Origin: Clostridiaceae bacterium
GTDB taxonomy: Bacteria > Bacillota > Clostridia > Oscillospirales > Acutalibacteraceae
Direction: 5' to 3'
DNA length: 34,927 nt
NCBI GenBank assembly: GCA_016292785.1
Contig: JAEDFL010000019.1
Coordinates: forward strand, 1-34,927
A program made the translations under genes and the position numbers. The first letter of the stretch is position 1. Each line of letters begins with the position of its first letter. A model generated the notes under the pieces. It saw only the letters and a list, made by a program, of their open reading frames with translations. It made no database searches and had not been told where the DNA came from. Positions 1 through 7,396 of this stretch are shown here, piece by piece.

Positions 1-741
1 AAAATCAATATTAGCCTTTCTTGCCTGAACTAATTGATAACCTCTTTTTATACGGTACAGCTTGCCGTCCTTTTTAAAATATGCGCCCGTCTGATGAAAG
101 CGGAACGGCACATTTTTCTCAACGCATTGCCGCCGTAAATCGAGTATCCAATCGTAGTCGCACGGTCTTGCTTCAACGCCCGATTCTCCGCCCGTTGAAA
201 CCTCCTCAATCGTTTCGTCAAGAAAGGAGGAAAGGTCGATATGCTCAAGCAGGGGAGATGCGATTATCGACTTGTGTTTAATCGGAAGAGATTTAAAAAT
301 CGGAAGTCGGAAATCTGCCCTGTCCTGATTTTCAACGGTACAGCCGACAAGAACATTGTCGTAGCCGTCGCCCCAGTCATCGGGAATACAATCCATAAAA
401 CGGTCGATCCGTTTAGTGAAAAAATAGAACCGGCAGTCGCTTCGCTCCTTAATCATTTTCCAACATTCGTCACGCCACCCGTCTGCGTCCCCCAACAGAA
501 AATCAGAGGTAAAACAAGTGAAAACGATCTTGCCCGACGGAATTTTGTATGTTCCGTCTCTTTTCTTTTTTACCGGCAGATCGAACGAACGGTTTTTCTT
601 GCACAGACTGCTTGAAACCGTGCTCCCGTACATCTCGTCCTGCCTGTAAACATAGCAATATTTACAGCCGGGGCTTATTTTTGTGCAGCCGTGCCACGGA
701 TTCCAGTCCGCATAAATATTTATTCTTTCGTTACTGCTCAT
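1..741 (-). CDS. DUF5131 family protein (phage Gp37/Gp68-like), 3' end cut by window edge
   Basis: Reading from an ATG at 741 down to base 1, the minus strand is open for 247 codons with no stop, so the C-terminus lies outside the window. The protein opens MSSNERINIYADWNPWHGCT and has three cysteines, Cys19, Cys26 and Cys29 (CX6CX2C, within KISPGCKYCY). This WNPWHGC...GCxxCY signature is typical of the DUF5131/Gp37-Gp68 family, which has been compared with radical SAM proteins through its cysteine cluster; the biochemical role is unknown. Later segments FTCFTSDFLL, FFTKRID, STGGESG and FHQTGAY also fit the family. Most family members are roughly 230-260 residues, so only a few residues are probably missing. 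The start overlaps the GH130 stop as ATGA, suggesting translational coupling. Family assignment is confident; function is not. Confidence 0.85.
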   Translation of the reverse strand, partial: MSSNERINIYADWNPWHGCTKISPGCKYCYVYRQDEMYGSTVSSSLCKKNRSFDLPVKKKRDGTYKIPSGKIVFTCFTSDFLLGDADGWRDECWKMIKERSDCRFYFFTKRIDRFMDCIPDDWGDGYDNVLVGCTVENQDRADFRLPIFKSLPIKHKSIIASPLLEHIDLSSFLDETIEEVSTGGESGVEARPCDYDWILDLRRQCVEKNVPFRFHQTGAYFKKDGKLYRIKRGYQLVQARKANIDF

Positions 742-1688
742 TGCTTTAAATTGTGAGCCTTGACGTAGTCAACGACCTCGTCAACGGTTGTGAATGCGAG
801 CGCAACGCTTGTGTCTGCCGCACCGTAGTAGATTGCGATTTTTCCGCTTTCGCTGTCGGCAAGAGCGGCGCAGGGGAATACAACATTCGGAACATCGCCG
901 ACACATTCGTAAACCTCGTGAGGACCGAGCAGAAAGCTGTCCGCTCTGTAAATCACTTTCCACGGCTCGTCTTTGTCGAGTATTGCCGCACCCATGCTGT
1001 AAGAAAAACCGTTACAGCTTGTGATAACTCCGTGATAAAACATCAGCCAGCCCTCGTCGGTTTCAATAGGCGTAGGACCTGCGCCGACCTTAGTCATCTC
1101 CCAGTTCTTGACAGGTCCTATTACAAACCTGTTTTTGCCCCAGTATTCAAGATCACGGCTTCTCATAAGGAAAATATCTCCGTAGGGTGTATGACCTCTG
1201 TCACACGGTCTGATAAGGAGCATATATTCCCCGTTAATTTTCCTCGGAAAGAGGACTCCGTTTCTCGATACGGGATAACAGGCTTCTTCAAGCTCAGTCC
1301 ACTCCTCAAAGTCGGTTGTATATGCAATTCCTATAACCGTTCCGTGCGGTGTGAGCTTAACCCATGTCAGATAGTATTTACCCTCGATCTCGCAAAGGCG
1401 GGGATCATATCCCTCAAATATGTATTTGTCCGTAAGTTTCCAGTTGACAGCGTCATCGCTGAAGCCCGTTACAAGCACCTGATCACGTGTCCTTGTGTCA
1501 ACTCTGAAAACTCCTGCAAAGCCGTTGCCGTAAGGCACTACTGCGGAGTTGAAAATACTGTTTGCGAAGAAAAGATTATCCCTTGTGATGATCGGGTTTC
1601 CGTCATATCTCCAAACGGGATATCTGTATCCCTCAGGCTTATCCTGCCAGGGAATATTTTCGATTTTTTTACCTATGATTTTTGACAT
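738..1688 (-). CDS. GH130 glycoside phosphorylase, probably beta-1,4-mannooligosaccharide phosphorylase
   Basis: A 316-residue protein of glycoside hydrolase family 130, which phosphorolyses beta-mannosides to alpha-mannose 1-phosphate in the cytoplasm. Visible family features are the five-bladed beta-propeller pattern, YDPRL at residues 94-98 with the conserved Asp95 in the position usually given to the catalytic acid, GAGPTPIETDEGWLMFYHGV in the middle, and YYGAADTSVALA near the C-terminus. No signal peptide is present. The length (about 315-330) fits the mannooligosaccharide phosphorylase subgroup better than the longer mannosylglucose phosphorylases; this subgroup call is inference. The ATG at 1688 has GAGGAG a few bases upstream. 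A sigma-A promoter lies at 1723-1751. The stop overlaps the next gene's start (ATGA). No transporter or other mannan gene is in the window. Confidence 0.9.
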   Translation of the reverse strand: MSKIIGKKIENIPWQDKPEGYRYPVWRYDGNPIITRDNLFFANSIFNSAVVPYGNGFAGVFRVDTRTRDQVLVTGFSDDAVNWKLTDKYIFEGYDPRLCEIEGKYYLTWVKLTPHGTVIGIAYTTDFEEWTELEEACYPVSRNGVLFPRKINGEYMLLIRPCDRGHTPYGDIFLMRSRDLEYWGKNRFVIGPVKNWEMTKVGAGPTPIETDEGWLMFYHGVITSCNGFSYSMGAAILDKDEPWKVIYRADSFLLGPHEVYECVGDVPNVVFPCAALADSESGKIAIYYGAADTSVALAFTTVDEVVDYVKAHNLKQ

Positions 1689-1722
1689 TCCGTTCGCTCC
1701 TCAAAAAGGTTTTTTCATCTTA

Positions 1723-1751
1723 ATAATATCACATATAAATCAGCAAATCAA
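1723..1751 (-). promoter_or_regulatory. Predicted sigma-A promoter of the GH130 gene
   Basis: Read on the minus strand, TTGATT (1751-1746) and TATTAT (1728-1723) are separated by exactly 17 bp. The -10 box ends about 35 bp upstream of the GH130 ATG. It lies in the 99-bp gap after the SigK stop, so GH130 can be transcribed independently of SigK. Confidence 0.6.
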
Positions 1752-1787
1752 TAAGGCCTGCCCGATTTCAAAAATACGGTGCAGAGT

Positions 1788-2145
1788 TTATGATTCCAGA
1801 GCCTTTCTCAGCTCTTTTAACGCACGTTTTTCTATTCTTGATACATAAGAACGGGAGATGTTAAGCTTTTTTGAAACCTCAAGCTGAGTCATCGGTTTTT
1901 GACCGTCAAGACCGTACCGCATCATTATTATTGATTTTTCTCTCGGATCCTTCATTTTTTCAATTTCCCGTGAAAGTTTTTTTAGCATTGTCATTTTATA
2001 GATATCCTCAACGATCTCGTCCTCAGTTGAGATAATATCCATCAGCGTCAGCGGATTTCCCTCGCTGTCCGTGTCGATCGGCTCATTGACAGAAATGTCC
2101 TGAGCCGTCTTTTTCTGCGCCCTGAACTGCATCAGTATTTCATTT
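1788..2145 (-). CDS. sigK: Sporulation sigma factor SigK, C-terminal segment (spoIIIC-type half)
   Basis: This is the downstream half of a split SigK gene. From the shared AAT codon at 2144-2142 it encodes NEILMQFRAQKKT, then the linker and sigma-70 region 4 with the helix-turn-helix LEVSKKLNISRSYVSRIEKR, ending ALKELRKALES (about 117 residues after the junction). The reading frame continues upstream to an ATG at 2225, but those 27 codons lie inside the recombinase gene and look unlike sigma factors, so that start is probably unused. The segment has no ribosome binding site or regions 1-2 of its own. It becomes functional only when joined in frame to codon 111 of the N-terminal half at 30146-29813. 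It corresponds to spoIIIC of Bacillus subtilis. Confidence 0.93.
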
Positions 2146-3870
2146 GCTATTTTCGCACAAAGAGGTTTTTGAATCCTCGTCAAGGTCATCTGCACCATCA
2201 ATTTCAAACGGAAAATCAATCTCATCGTCCTGAACGCCGAAAAGTATCACATGAGCGTTTGATCCGTCCCAAACAACCTTACGGACAAGTGTTCTGATGG
2301 CGGTTCGCTTCTGCTCAACGGTCATTCCGTCAATTCCGTTTCTGAAATTCGTCAGAAGCTGACGGAAGATATCAAATTCCATATCGGTCAGCTCCTGCTG
2401 TGAGGTCAGTCCCTCAAGCTCATTTATTTTGTTTTCTGTTGTGCTTATCTCTTTGCCAAGCTGTTCAATTCGTTTTGCGACCTGATTCCTTGCGATGCTG
2501 TCACTCACATCTGCAAGCGAGTCAATGAGAACGGTGATTTTCTTTTCGAGATCTGCCTTTTCACGATGAAGCGCACAAAGCTGTTCCTCGTAATCGGAAC
2601 GGCTTCCCGTGTAGAATTTGCGTCCCTGCTCCAACTGTCTGATAAATGTGCTGTCGTCCTCGGCAAGCGTTTTTATCTGTTCGATTATCGCCGCGTCAAG
2701 TGCATTTCCGTTAGCGTTTTTCAAATTGCAGGCGGCTCGCTGACTGCGTTCCTTCAGCTTGCAAACGTAGGTGAATACGGTTTCGCCGTCGGCATTTTTT
2801 CTCTTGCCCATCTTAGGATACATTCGGCTTCCGCAGCTGCAAAACAGCAAGCCTGTGAGCAAGGCTTCGTTGTTGCGAGGCTTACGATAAGCCTTTGACT
2901 TGTTCCTCTCCAGGGATTTTTGAACCTTAACCCACACCTTGCCGGGGATAAGTCCATGATGCTTGCCGATCGCAACGATCCAATCCTCCGTCGGCAGATG
3001 CTCAACCGCCTTGCCCTTTTCCTGATTGGTGCGGTTGTATGCCATAATGCCGTGAACTCCGTCAAAATCCTCCTTGCCTGCGAACAAATCGGACTCAGCT
3101 TTTACGAAGTAGTTATAAGCGTCCTCGTCGGCAATCATATAGACGGGATTTTGCAGGATTCCCTTGATTGAAAAACGTGTAAAATAATTCCCGTTCTTTG
3201 TCCTGATACCACGCTTAATAAGCTCGGCTTCTGTGATTGTCTGCGAGTCGTTCTCGATATATAAATCAAAAATTGTCTTGATAATCTCCGCTTCCTCGGG
3301 AACAAGCTCCAGCTTGCAGCATTTTTTAGTTTTGCCGTCAACGGTGACGGTCTCAACGGCTGCCGATTTATAGCCGGTCGGAGTGATGCCGCCGAGCCAA
3401 CGACCTGTTTTTGCAAGCTCACGCATATTGTCACGGATTCGCTCTGCAATAGTTTCACGCTCAAGCTGAGAGAACACAGAGGTGATATACATCATTGCAC
3501 GTCCCATAGGGGAGGCGGTGTCAAATTGCTCCTTGATAGAGACAAACGCAATGTCCATACGGGAAAGCGATTCAATCAGTCCCGCAAAGTCGCTGATGTT
3601 ACGGCTGATACGGTCAAGACGGTAAACGATTATCGCCTTGAACCTGTGATTTTTTGCGTCGTCCATCATACGTTTAAAATCGGGACGGTTCAGATTGCCG
3701 CCCGAGAAGCCCTCGTCCTCATAAACAGCTATGTTTTCGAGCGCACCCTCGCCGTAATGAATGCGAATGTACTCCCTGCAAAGCTCAACCTGATTGCCGA
3801 TGCTCTCACCCTTGCCCGTAAACTTCGATTTTCGGGAATAAATCGCTATACAATCTCCGTTCTTTTTCAT
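2140..3870 (-). CDS. spoIVCA: Large serine recombinase, SpoIVCA-type skin excisionase
   Basis: A 576-residue site-specific recombinase that should excise the element and rejoin SigK. The N-terminal resolvase domain (about residues 7-150) has the YSRKS motif with catalytic Ser15, then YRLDRISRN and FSQLERETIAERIRDN. A recombinase domain follows (about 165-280). Next come a zinc-ribbon-like segment around residue 343 (FCSCGSRMYPK with two later cysteines), a coiled coil (about 430-500) and an acidic tail. Length and domain order match large serine recombinases. The ATG at 3870 has only a weak AGGGG-like ribosome binding site, and I could not identify a confident promoter; SigE control, as in Bacillus, is expected but not shown. 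Its TGA stop lies partly in the att core, so in the excised circle the frame would extend 39 codons. It is co-directional with and adjacent to the SigK C-terminal half. Confidence 0.93.
   Translation of the reverse strand: MKKNGDCIAIYSRKSKFTGKGESIGNQVELCREYIRIHYGEGALENIAVYEDEGFSGGNLNRPDFKRMMDDAKNHRFKAIIVYRLDRISRNISDFAGLIESLSRMDIAFVSIKEQFDTASPMGRAMMYITSVFSQLERETIAERIRDNMRELAKTGRWLGGITPTGYKSAAVETVTVDGKTKKCCKLELVPEEAEIIKTIFDLYIENDSQTITEAELIKRGIRTKNGNYFTRFSIKGILQNPVYMIADEDAYNYFVKAESDLFAGKEDFDGVHGIMAYNRTNQEKGKAVEHLPTEDWIVAIGKHHGLIPGKVWVKVQKSLERNKSKAYRKPRNNEALLTGLLFCSCGSRMYPKMGKRKNADGETVFTYVCKLKERSQRAACNLKNANGNALDAAIIEQIKTLAEDDSTFIRQLEQGRKFYTGSRSDYEEQLCALHREKADLEKKITVLIDSLADVSDSIARNQVAKRIEQLGKEISTTENKINELEGLTSQQELTDMEFDIFRQLLTNFRNGIDGMTVEQKRTAIRTLVRKVVWDGSNAHVILFGVQDDEIDFPFEIDGADDLDEDSKTSLCENSK
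2143..2160 (-). other. Attachment half-site at the recombinase end of the element
   Basis: On the minus strand this reads TTGTGCGAAAATAGCAAA up to the crossover dinucleotide AA (2144-2143). With the half-site at 29799-29816 it forms a 34-bp dyad: TTGTG, 5 bp, ATAGCA, AA, TGCTAT, 5 bp, CACAA. Eleven of 16 arm positions are perfect by these two blocks, and their spacing is identical on both sides. Outside the core lies the chromosomal attB half-site. The recombinase stop codon (2140-2142) overlaps the core. Confidence 0.8.
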
Positions 3871-4429
3871 AAAAAACCCCTGAAAAACATTTTACGATAT
3901 GCATTATATTAAAATACAACATAAAGTATTTCTGAAGATAATAGAGAAAACGAAAATTTGTTAGCAATGTCGATGATTTTATTTTATTTTGCTTATCATT
4001 TGATGAACTATAAATTATACTAATTATGCGCTTGATAAAGAAAATAATTTCAAAATTGAAATTCCTACGCCGTAAAACGGATTTTCCGGAATGATAAATC
4101 ATATATAAAACAAACTTTACAATAAATGGCATATTTGTAAAATTCATACAATGATTATTAGATATTATTGTTTTTGGGTTTCTCAAATATGCTTTTTTGT
4201 ATTCTTACCCCTATTTTGTTAACAAAAAATCAACATTTCAGAAATAAATATAAAATAAAACGTATTAATCATTTAAAAAAATCGTGCATAGGTACAACTA
4301 TTATGAGAAAAGGAAAAAAATATTGAATGTTTTTTTCTTGTGTGATATAATTAACAAAATAATAATGGGTATTAGTGTATTTTTATATTTTTGTTTTTTA
4401 AATCTAAATCTTTTTGAGGAGATCCTTAT
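3871..4429. other. AT-rich divergent intergenic region between recombinase and polysaccharide operon
   Basis: This 559-bp stretch holds no convincing gene. A minus-strand open frame overlapping the recombinase start is low-complexity and is not accepted. Two inverted repeats are visible: AATTTCAA-AA-TTGAAATT at 4046-4063 (8-bp arms, 2-bp centre) and TTTACAA-N12-TTGTAAA at 4116-4141. Either could be an operator, but AT-rich DNA produces such repeats by chance. The operon promoter lies at 4323-4351 and the 5' leader is about 70 nt. Confidence 0.5.
4323..4351 (+). promoter_or_regulatory. Predicted sigma-A promoter of the polysaccharide operon
   Basis: TTGAAT (4323-4328) and a perfect TATAAT (4346-4351) are 17 bp apart, in an AT-rich context. 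The first gene starts 79 bp after the -10 box. A vegetative-type promoter suggests that the operon is expressed in growing cells carrying the unexcised element. Confidence 0.7.
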
Positions 4430-5197
4430 ATGAAGAAAAACTATAAAGCCGCAAGAGAATACTATACTATTGATTTATTGCATATCGTCAAAACACTTTG
4501 GCAAAAAATATGGCTGATAGTGTTATCGGGTGTGATTGCCGCAGGAATAGGTTTTTCCGTTTCTGCTTTTATGATTGAACCCGAATATTCCGCATCAATA
4601 ATGCTTTATGTTAACAACAGCTCGTTTTCACTGGGCAATACAAGCTTTAGCATCAGCTCTTCCGAAATTACTGCCGCTCAGAGTCTTGTTAAAACATACG
4701 GTGAAATACTTAATAACCGTACAACCCTTGAGCGAGTTATTGAGAAGGCGGATGTTCCTTATACTTATAAGCAGTTAAAAAGTAAAATTCAGTCCGGTCA
4801 GTCGAACAATACCGAAATTATGAGGGTTGACGTGACAACCAACGATCCCTATGAGGCGGCAAAAATTGCCAACTGTATTGCGGAGGTTCTCCCGGTAAGA
4901 ATATCGGAGATTATCGACGGTGCTTCAATGGAGGTCGTTGACGCTGCGGTGCCTAACCTTGAAAAGGTGTCGCCGAGTATAACACAATATACCGCTATCG
5001 GTTTGATTTTAGGTGTGTTTATTTCGGTTTGCGTGTTTGCCGTAGGTGCTTTGATGGATGATACTATCCACGATGAAGAGTATATATTACAAACGTATGA
5101 ATACCCGATTTTGGCTAAGGTTCCCGATCTTTTGGGTTCAAACAGTAAAAAGTACGGTTACTATAACACCAAAAATAAAACCTCGAAGAATTCATAA
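4430..5197 (+). CDS. Wzz/YveK/CpsC-like polysaccharide co-polymerase (tyrosine kinase modulator)
   Basis: A 255-residue membrane protein with the Wzz-type layout. A short cytoplasmic N-terminus is followed by a first membrane helix (about residues 27-50, IWLIVLSGVIAAGIGFSVSA), then an extracytoplasmic alpha/beta region of about 130 residues. The second helix (about 183-208) is IGLILGVFISVCVFAVGALM. In Firmicutes such proteins control polysaccharide chain length and activate the separate tyrosine kinase encoded next. The cytoplasmic C-terminal tail of about 45 residues fits a kinase-activating role. The ATG follows GAGGAG. It is the first gene of the operon, 15 bp before the kinase gene. Confidence 0.88.
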   Translation: MKKNYKAAREYYTIDLLHIVKTLWQKIWLIVLSGVIAAGIGFSVSAFMIEPEYSASIMLYVNNSSFSLGNTSFSISSSEITAAQSLVKTYGEILNNRTTLERVIEKADVPYTYKQLKSKIQSGQSNNTEIMRVDVTTNDPYEAAKIANCIAEVLPVRISEIIDGASMEVVDAAVPNLEKVSPSITQYTAIGLILGVFISVCVFAVGALMDDTIHDEEYILQTYEYPILAKVPDLLGSNSKKYGYYNTKNKTSKNS

Positions 5198-5212
5198 GGA
5201 CGGTGTTGAGAT

Positions 5213-5974
5213 ATGGGAATATTTAACGGAAAGAAAACCGATGTCGTGTTTTCTGAAAAAGACATGAAAAGAACCTTACACAAGAACCTTGAATTTACAG
5301 CTATTGAACAGTATAAAATTCTCAGAACAAATCTTGATTTCACCTTGCCTGAGGATGTAAAGTGTCCGATTATCGGCGTAACAAGCTCTATGAGGGGCGA
5401 GGGTAAAAGTACCACCGCAGTTAATCTTTCATATGTGCTTGCCGAAAAAGGCAGTCCCGTTCTTCTGATTGACGGTGACCTGAGAATTCCCTCAATAGCC
5501 AAAAAGATGAGAATTGATTCGTCGCCCGGTCTTACCGATCTGCTTATGGGACACGGCGCTCATATGCCGGATTTCCGTTCCGCATTGCTTGATAATTGGT
5601 TTATTTTGCCCTCGGGTGATATTCCTCCGAATCCGTCGGAGCTTCTTGGCTCACGCAGGATGGAATATATTCTCAATAGCCTTCGTGAAAGCTTTGAATA
5701 CATTATAATAGACTTGCCGCCCGTCAATATTGTTTCGGACGCTTTGTCAATAGCCTCCCTAATTACAGGAATGGTTGTTGTTGTCCGTGAAGATTATACG
5801 GAAAAGAAAGAATTGGAGCGTTGCTTCAGACAGCTTCAGCTTTCAAATGTCAACGTTCTCGGTTGCATTTTGAACGAATCGAAAAACGATGGCGGTTCGT
5901 ACAAGAAATACAGAAAGCACAAGTATTATAAGTATTATAAATATTATCAGAGTTCCGCAAAGAGTGATAAGTAA
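5213..5974 (+). CDS. CpsD/CapB-family bacterial tyrosine kinase (BY-kinase)
   Basis: A 253-residue cytoplasmic P-loop kinase. The Walker A motif GVTSSMRGEGKST spans residues 55-67, the Walker A' LLIDGDLR residues 84-91 and the Walker B IIIDLPP residues 164-170. The C-terminus holds a tyrosine cluster (YKKYRKHKYYKYYKYYQ), the autophosphorylation site typical of these kinases. The enzyme works with the preceding membrane modulator; phosphorylation cycles regulate polymer export and length. The N-terminal region around residues 30-40 (AIEQYKILRTN) matches the family oligomerisation motif. Its stop TAA shares one base with the phosphatase ATG (TAATG), implying coupled synthesis of kinase and phosphatase. 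Confidence 0.93.
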   Translation: MGIFNGKKTDVVFSEKDMKRTLHKNLEFTAIEQYKILRTNLDFTLPEDVKCPIIGVTSSMRGEGKSTTAVNLSYVLAEKGSPVLLIDGDLRIPSIAKKMRIDSSPGLTDLLMGHGAHMPDFRSALLDNWFILPSGDIPPNPSELLGSRRMEYILNSLRESFEYIIIDLPPVNIVSDALSIASLITGMVVVVREDYTEKKELERCFRQLQLSNVNVLGCILNESKNDGGSYKKYRKHKYYKYYKYYQSSAKSDK

Positions 5975-6666
5975 TGATTGATTGGCATTCTCATATTTTA
6001 CCGGGTATCGACGACGGAAGCGGCAATGTTGACGAAAGCCTTGAGCTTTTGAAAATGCAGCTTGAGCAGGGTGCGGATACCGTAATTGCAACGCCTCACT
6101 TTTTTGCCAACGATGAAACCGTAGATGAATTTGCGGTTCGCAGAGATGAGAGCTTCAACAAATTGATTTCTGCCGCTCAGGGCGAAATCCCCCGTATTAT
6201 CTGCGGTGCCGAGGTTAAATATTATCCGGGTATCAGCAATTTAAATGAGTTGAGCAAGCTATGCATAGGGAAGAGCAATCTGCTCTTACTCGAAATGTCA
6301 ATGGGTAAATGGACGGAATACACAATCAGGGAATTGACCGAAATTTCAGTCTCTCACGGTGTGAGAGTCGTTCTTGCTCATATAGACAGATATCTGAAAA
6401 TTCAGAGCGAGACCACATGGGAACGCCTTTATGAAAGCGGAATACTGATGCAGGTAAACGCTTCATTTTTCAATGAGCTTTTTTCAAAAAGAAAAGCTTT
6501 GGATATGCTGGCTAACGGCGGTATTCATATGATAGGCTCGGATTGCCACAATGTCCGCAGCCGTCCTCCGCGATTAAACAAAGCGTATGACCTCATACGA
6601 AAAAAATTCAGCGATGAATTTGTTACACAGTTTAATGAGTATGGTTATTCACTACTCTTTGAATAA
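5974..6666 (+). CDS. CpsB/CapC-family PHP-type tyrosine phosphatase
   Basis: A 230-residue manganese-dependent protein tyrosine phosphatase of the polymerase-and-histidinol-phosphatase fold. Metal-binding motifs are visible: DWHSHILPGIDDG (His5, His7), ATPHFF (His42) and SDCHN near residues 189-193. It should dephosphorylate the tyrosine cluster of the preceding kinase. The order modulator-kinase-phosphatase differs from Streptococcus, where the phosphatase comes first. There is no signal peptide. The start overlaps the kinase stop by one base. Confidence 0.92.
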   Translation: MIDWHSHILPGIDDGSGNVDESLELLKMQLEQGADTVIATPHFFANDETVDEFAVRRDESFNKLISAAQGEIPRIICGAEVKYYPGISNLNELSKLCIGKSNLLLLEMSMGKWTEYTIRELTEISVSHGVRVVLAHIDRYLKIQSETTWERLYESGILMQVNASFFNELFSKRKALDMLANGGIHMIGSDCHNVRSRPPRLNKAYDLIRKKFSDEFVTQFNEYGYSLLFE

Positions 6667-6693
6667 AAATTTTATTTGAAAGGACTTTTTGTT

Positions 6694-7383
6694 ATGAAAA
6701 AATTGTCAGTCTTTTTATCAGTTGTTTTAATAGCTGCGCTTCTCTGCGTCGGCGCATTTGCCGCACCCTTTGTCAGAAGCCCGGGCGCCGCTCCCGGACC
6801 GGAGCTTGTAGATTATGAGTCCGAATCCGAAGACTGCACGGCCGATTTGATTATTACACCATTCTCTCACCGTGATGAGCTTGGCTCGGATTTGAAATCA
6901 ACGATTATGACGGCATACAACGAAATCAGATCGGTAGAGGATATCACTTCATTAAACAGTGCTTTGGCAGCCCTTGCTCAGAGAAAAGGCATTCCGTCAA
7001 AGAATCTTGCCGTAAGCGAGCTGTTCGATGTTCACTATGTTCATTGTGATGTCCACGACGCACACGGAAACTTCAGAATCAAGGTAAGCAGTGAAAGCTC
7101 CGAAAAATTCGTAGCTCTTCTGCACTATTACAACGGCACATGGGAGCTGATTGATAACGCAAGAATAGAGGACGGTTACCTTGTATTCAGCATTAAAGAT
7201 TTTTCACCCTTTGCCATTGTTGTTGATAATTCCGAAAATGTTGCCGATACCGGAACTTCGGAAACTCCTTTGACCGGTAATATGGAGGGCAACATCAAGA
7301 TCGCTGTATTGGCAACCGTAATGTGCGGTTCTTTGATAGCAGGCATTATCCTTTGGAAGAAATCTAAAAAACAGGCCGCTTAA
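6694..7383 (+). CDS. Small secreted, wall- or membrane-anchored surface protein with a sortase-like C-terminus
   Basis: A 229-residue protein; I do not recognise its family. The ATG at 6694 is preferred over an upstream TTG because GAAAGGA lies at about 6678-6684 and the protein then begins with a standard signal peptide (MKKLSVFLSVVLIAALLCVGAFAA). The mature middle part (about 30-185) has no Cys-rich or repetitive pattern. It includes an all-beta-like stretch (YYNGTWELIDNARIEDGYLV, FSIKDFSPFAIVVD). The C-terminus has TPLTG, a hydrophobic helix (IKIAVLATVMCGSLIAGIIL) and the positive tail WKKSKKQAA. That layout is a sortase sorting signal with xPxTG in place of LPxTG. A class B sortase is encoded in the same element, so this is a likely substrate; simple membrane anchoring is the alternative. 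Confidence 0.7.
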   Translation: MKKLSVFLSVVLIAALLCVGAFAAPFVRSPGAAPGPELVDYESESEDCTADLIITPFSHRDELGSDLKSTIMTAYNEIRSVEDITSLNSALAALAQRKGIPSKNLAVSELFDVHYVHCDVHDAHGNFRIKVSSESSEKFVALLHYYNGTWELIDNARIEDGYLVFSIKDFSPFAIVVDNSENVADTGTSETPLTGNMEGNIKIAVLATVMCGSLIAGIILWKKSKKQAA

Positions 7384-7396
7384 ATGAGGAGTCTAT

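Noticed and set aside
753..1685. Long plus-strand open frame opposite the GH130 gene
   Set aside because: It is the antisense shadow of a clear GH130 coding sequence; its translation has no recognisable domain.
1788..2145. A truncated sigma-factor pseudogene
   Set aside because: The matching N-terminal half is present 27.7 kb away on the same strand, with an exact in-frame shared core and a recombinase between them.
2146..2225. ATG at 2225 as a real start for the SigK C-terminal segment
   Set aside because: These codons overlap the recombinase 3' end, have no ribosome binding site and do not resemble sigma factors; the segment is better explained as the downstream half of a split gene.
3806..4186. 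Minus-strand open frame of 126 codons upstream of the recombinase
   Set aside because: Low-complexity, Ile/Asn/Phe-rich from AT-rich DNA, no ribosome binding site or family pattern, and it overlaps the recombinase start in another frame.
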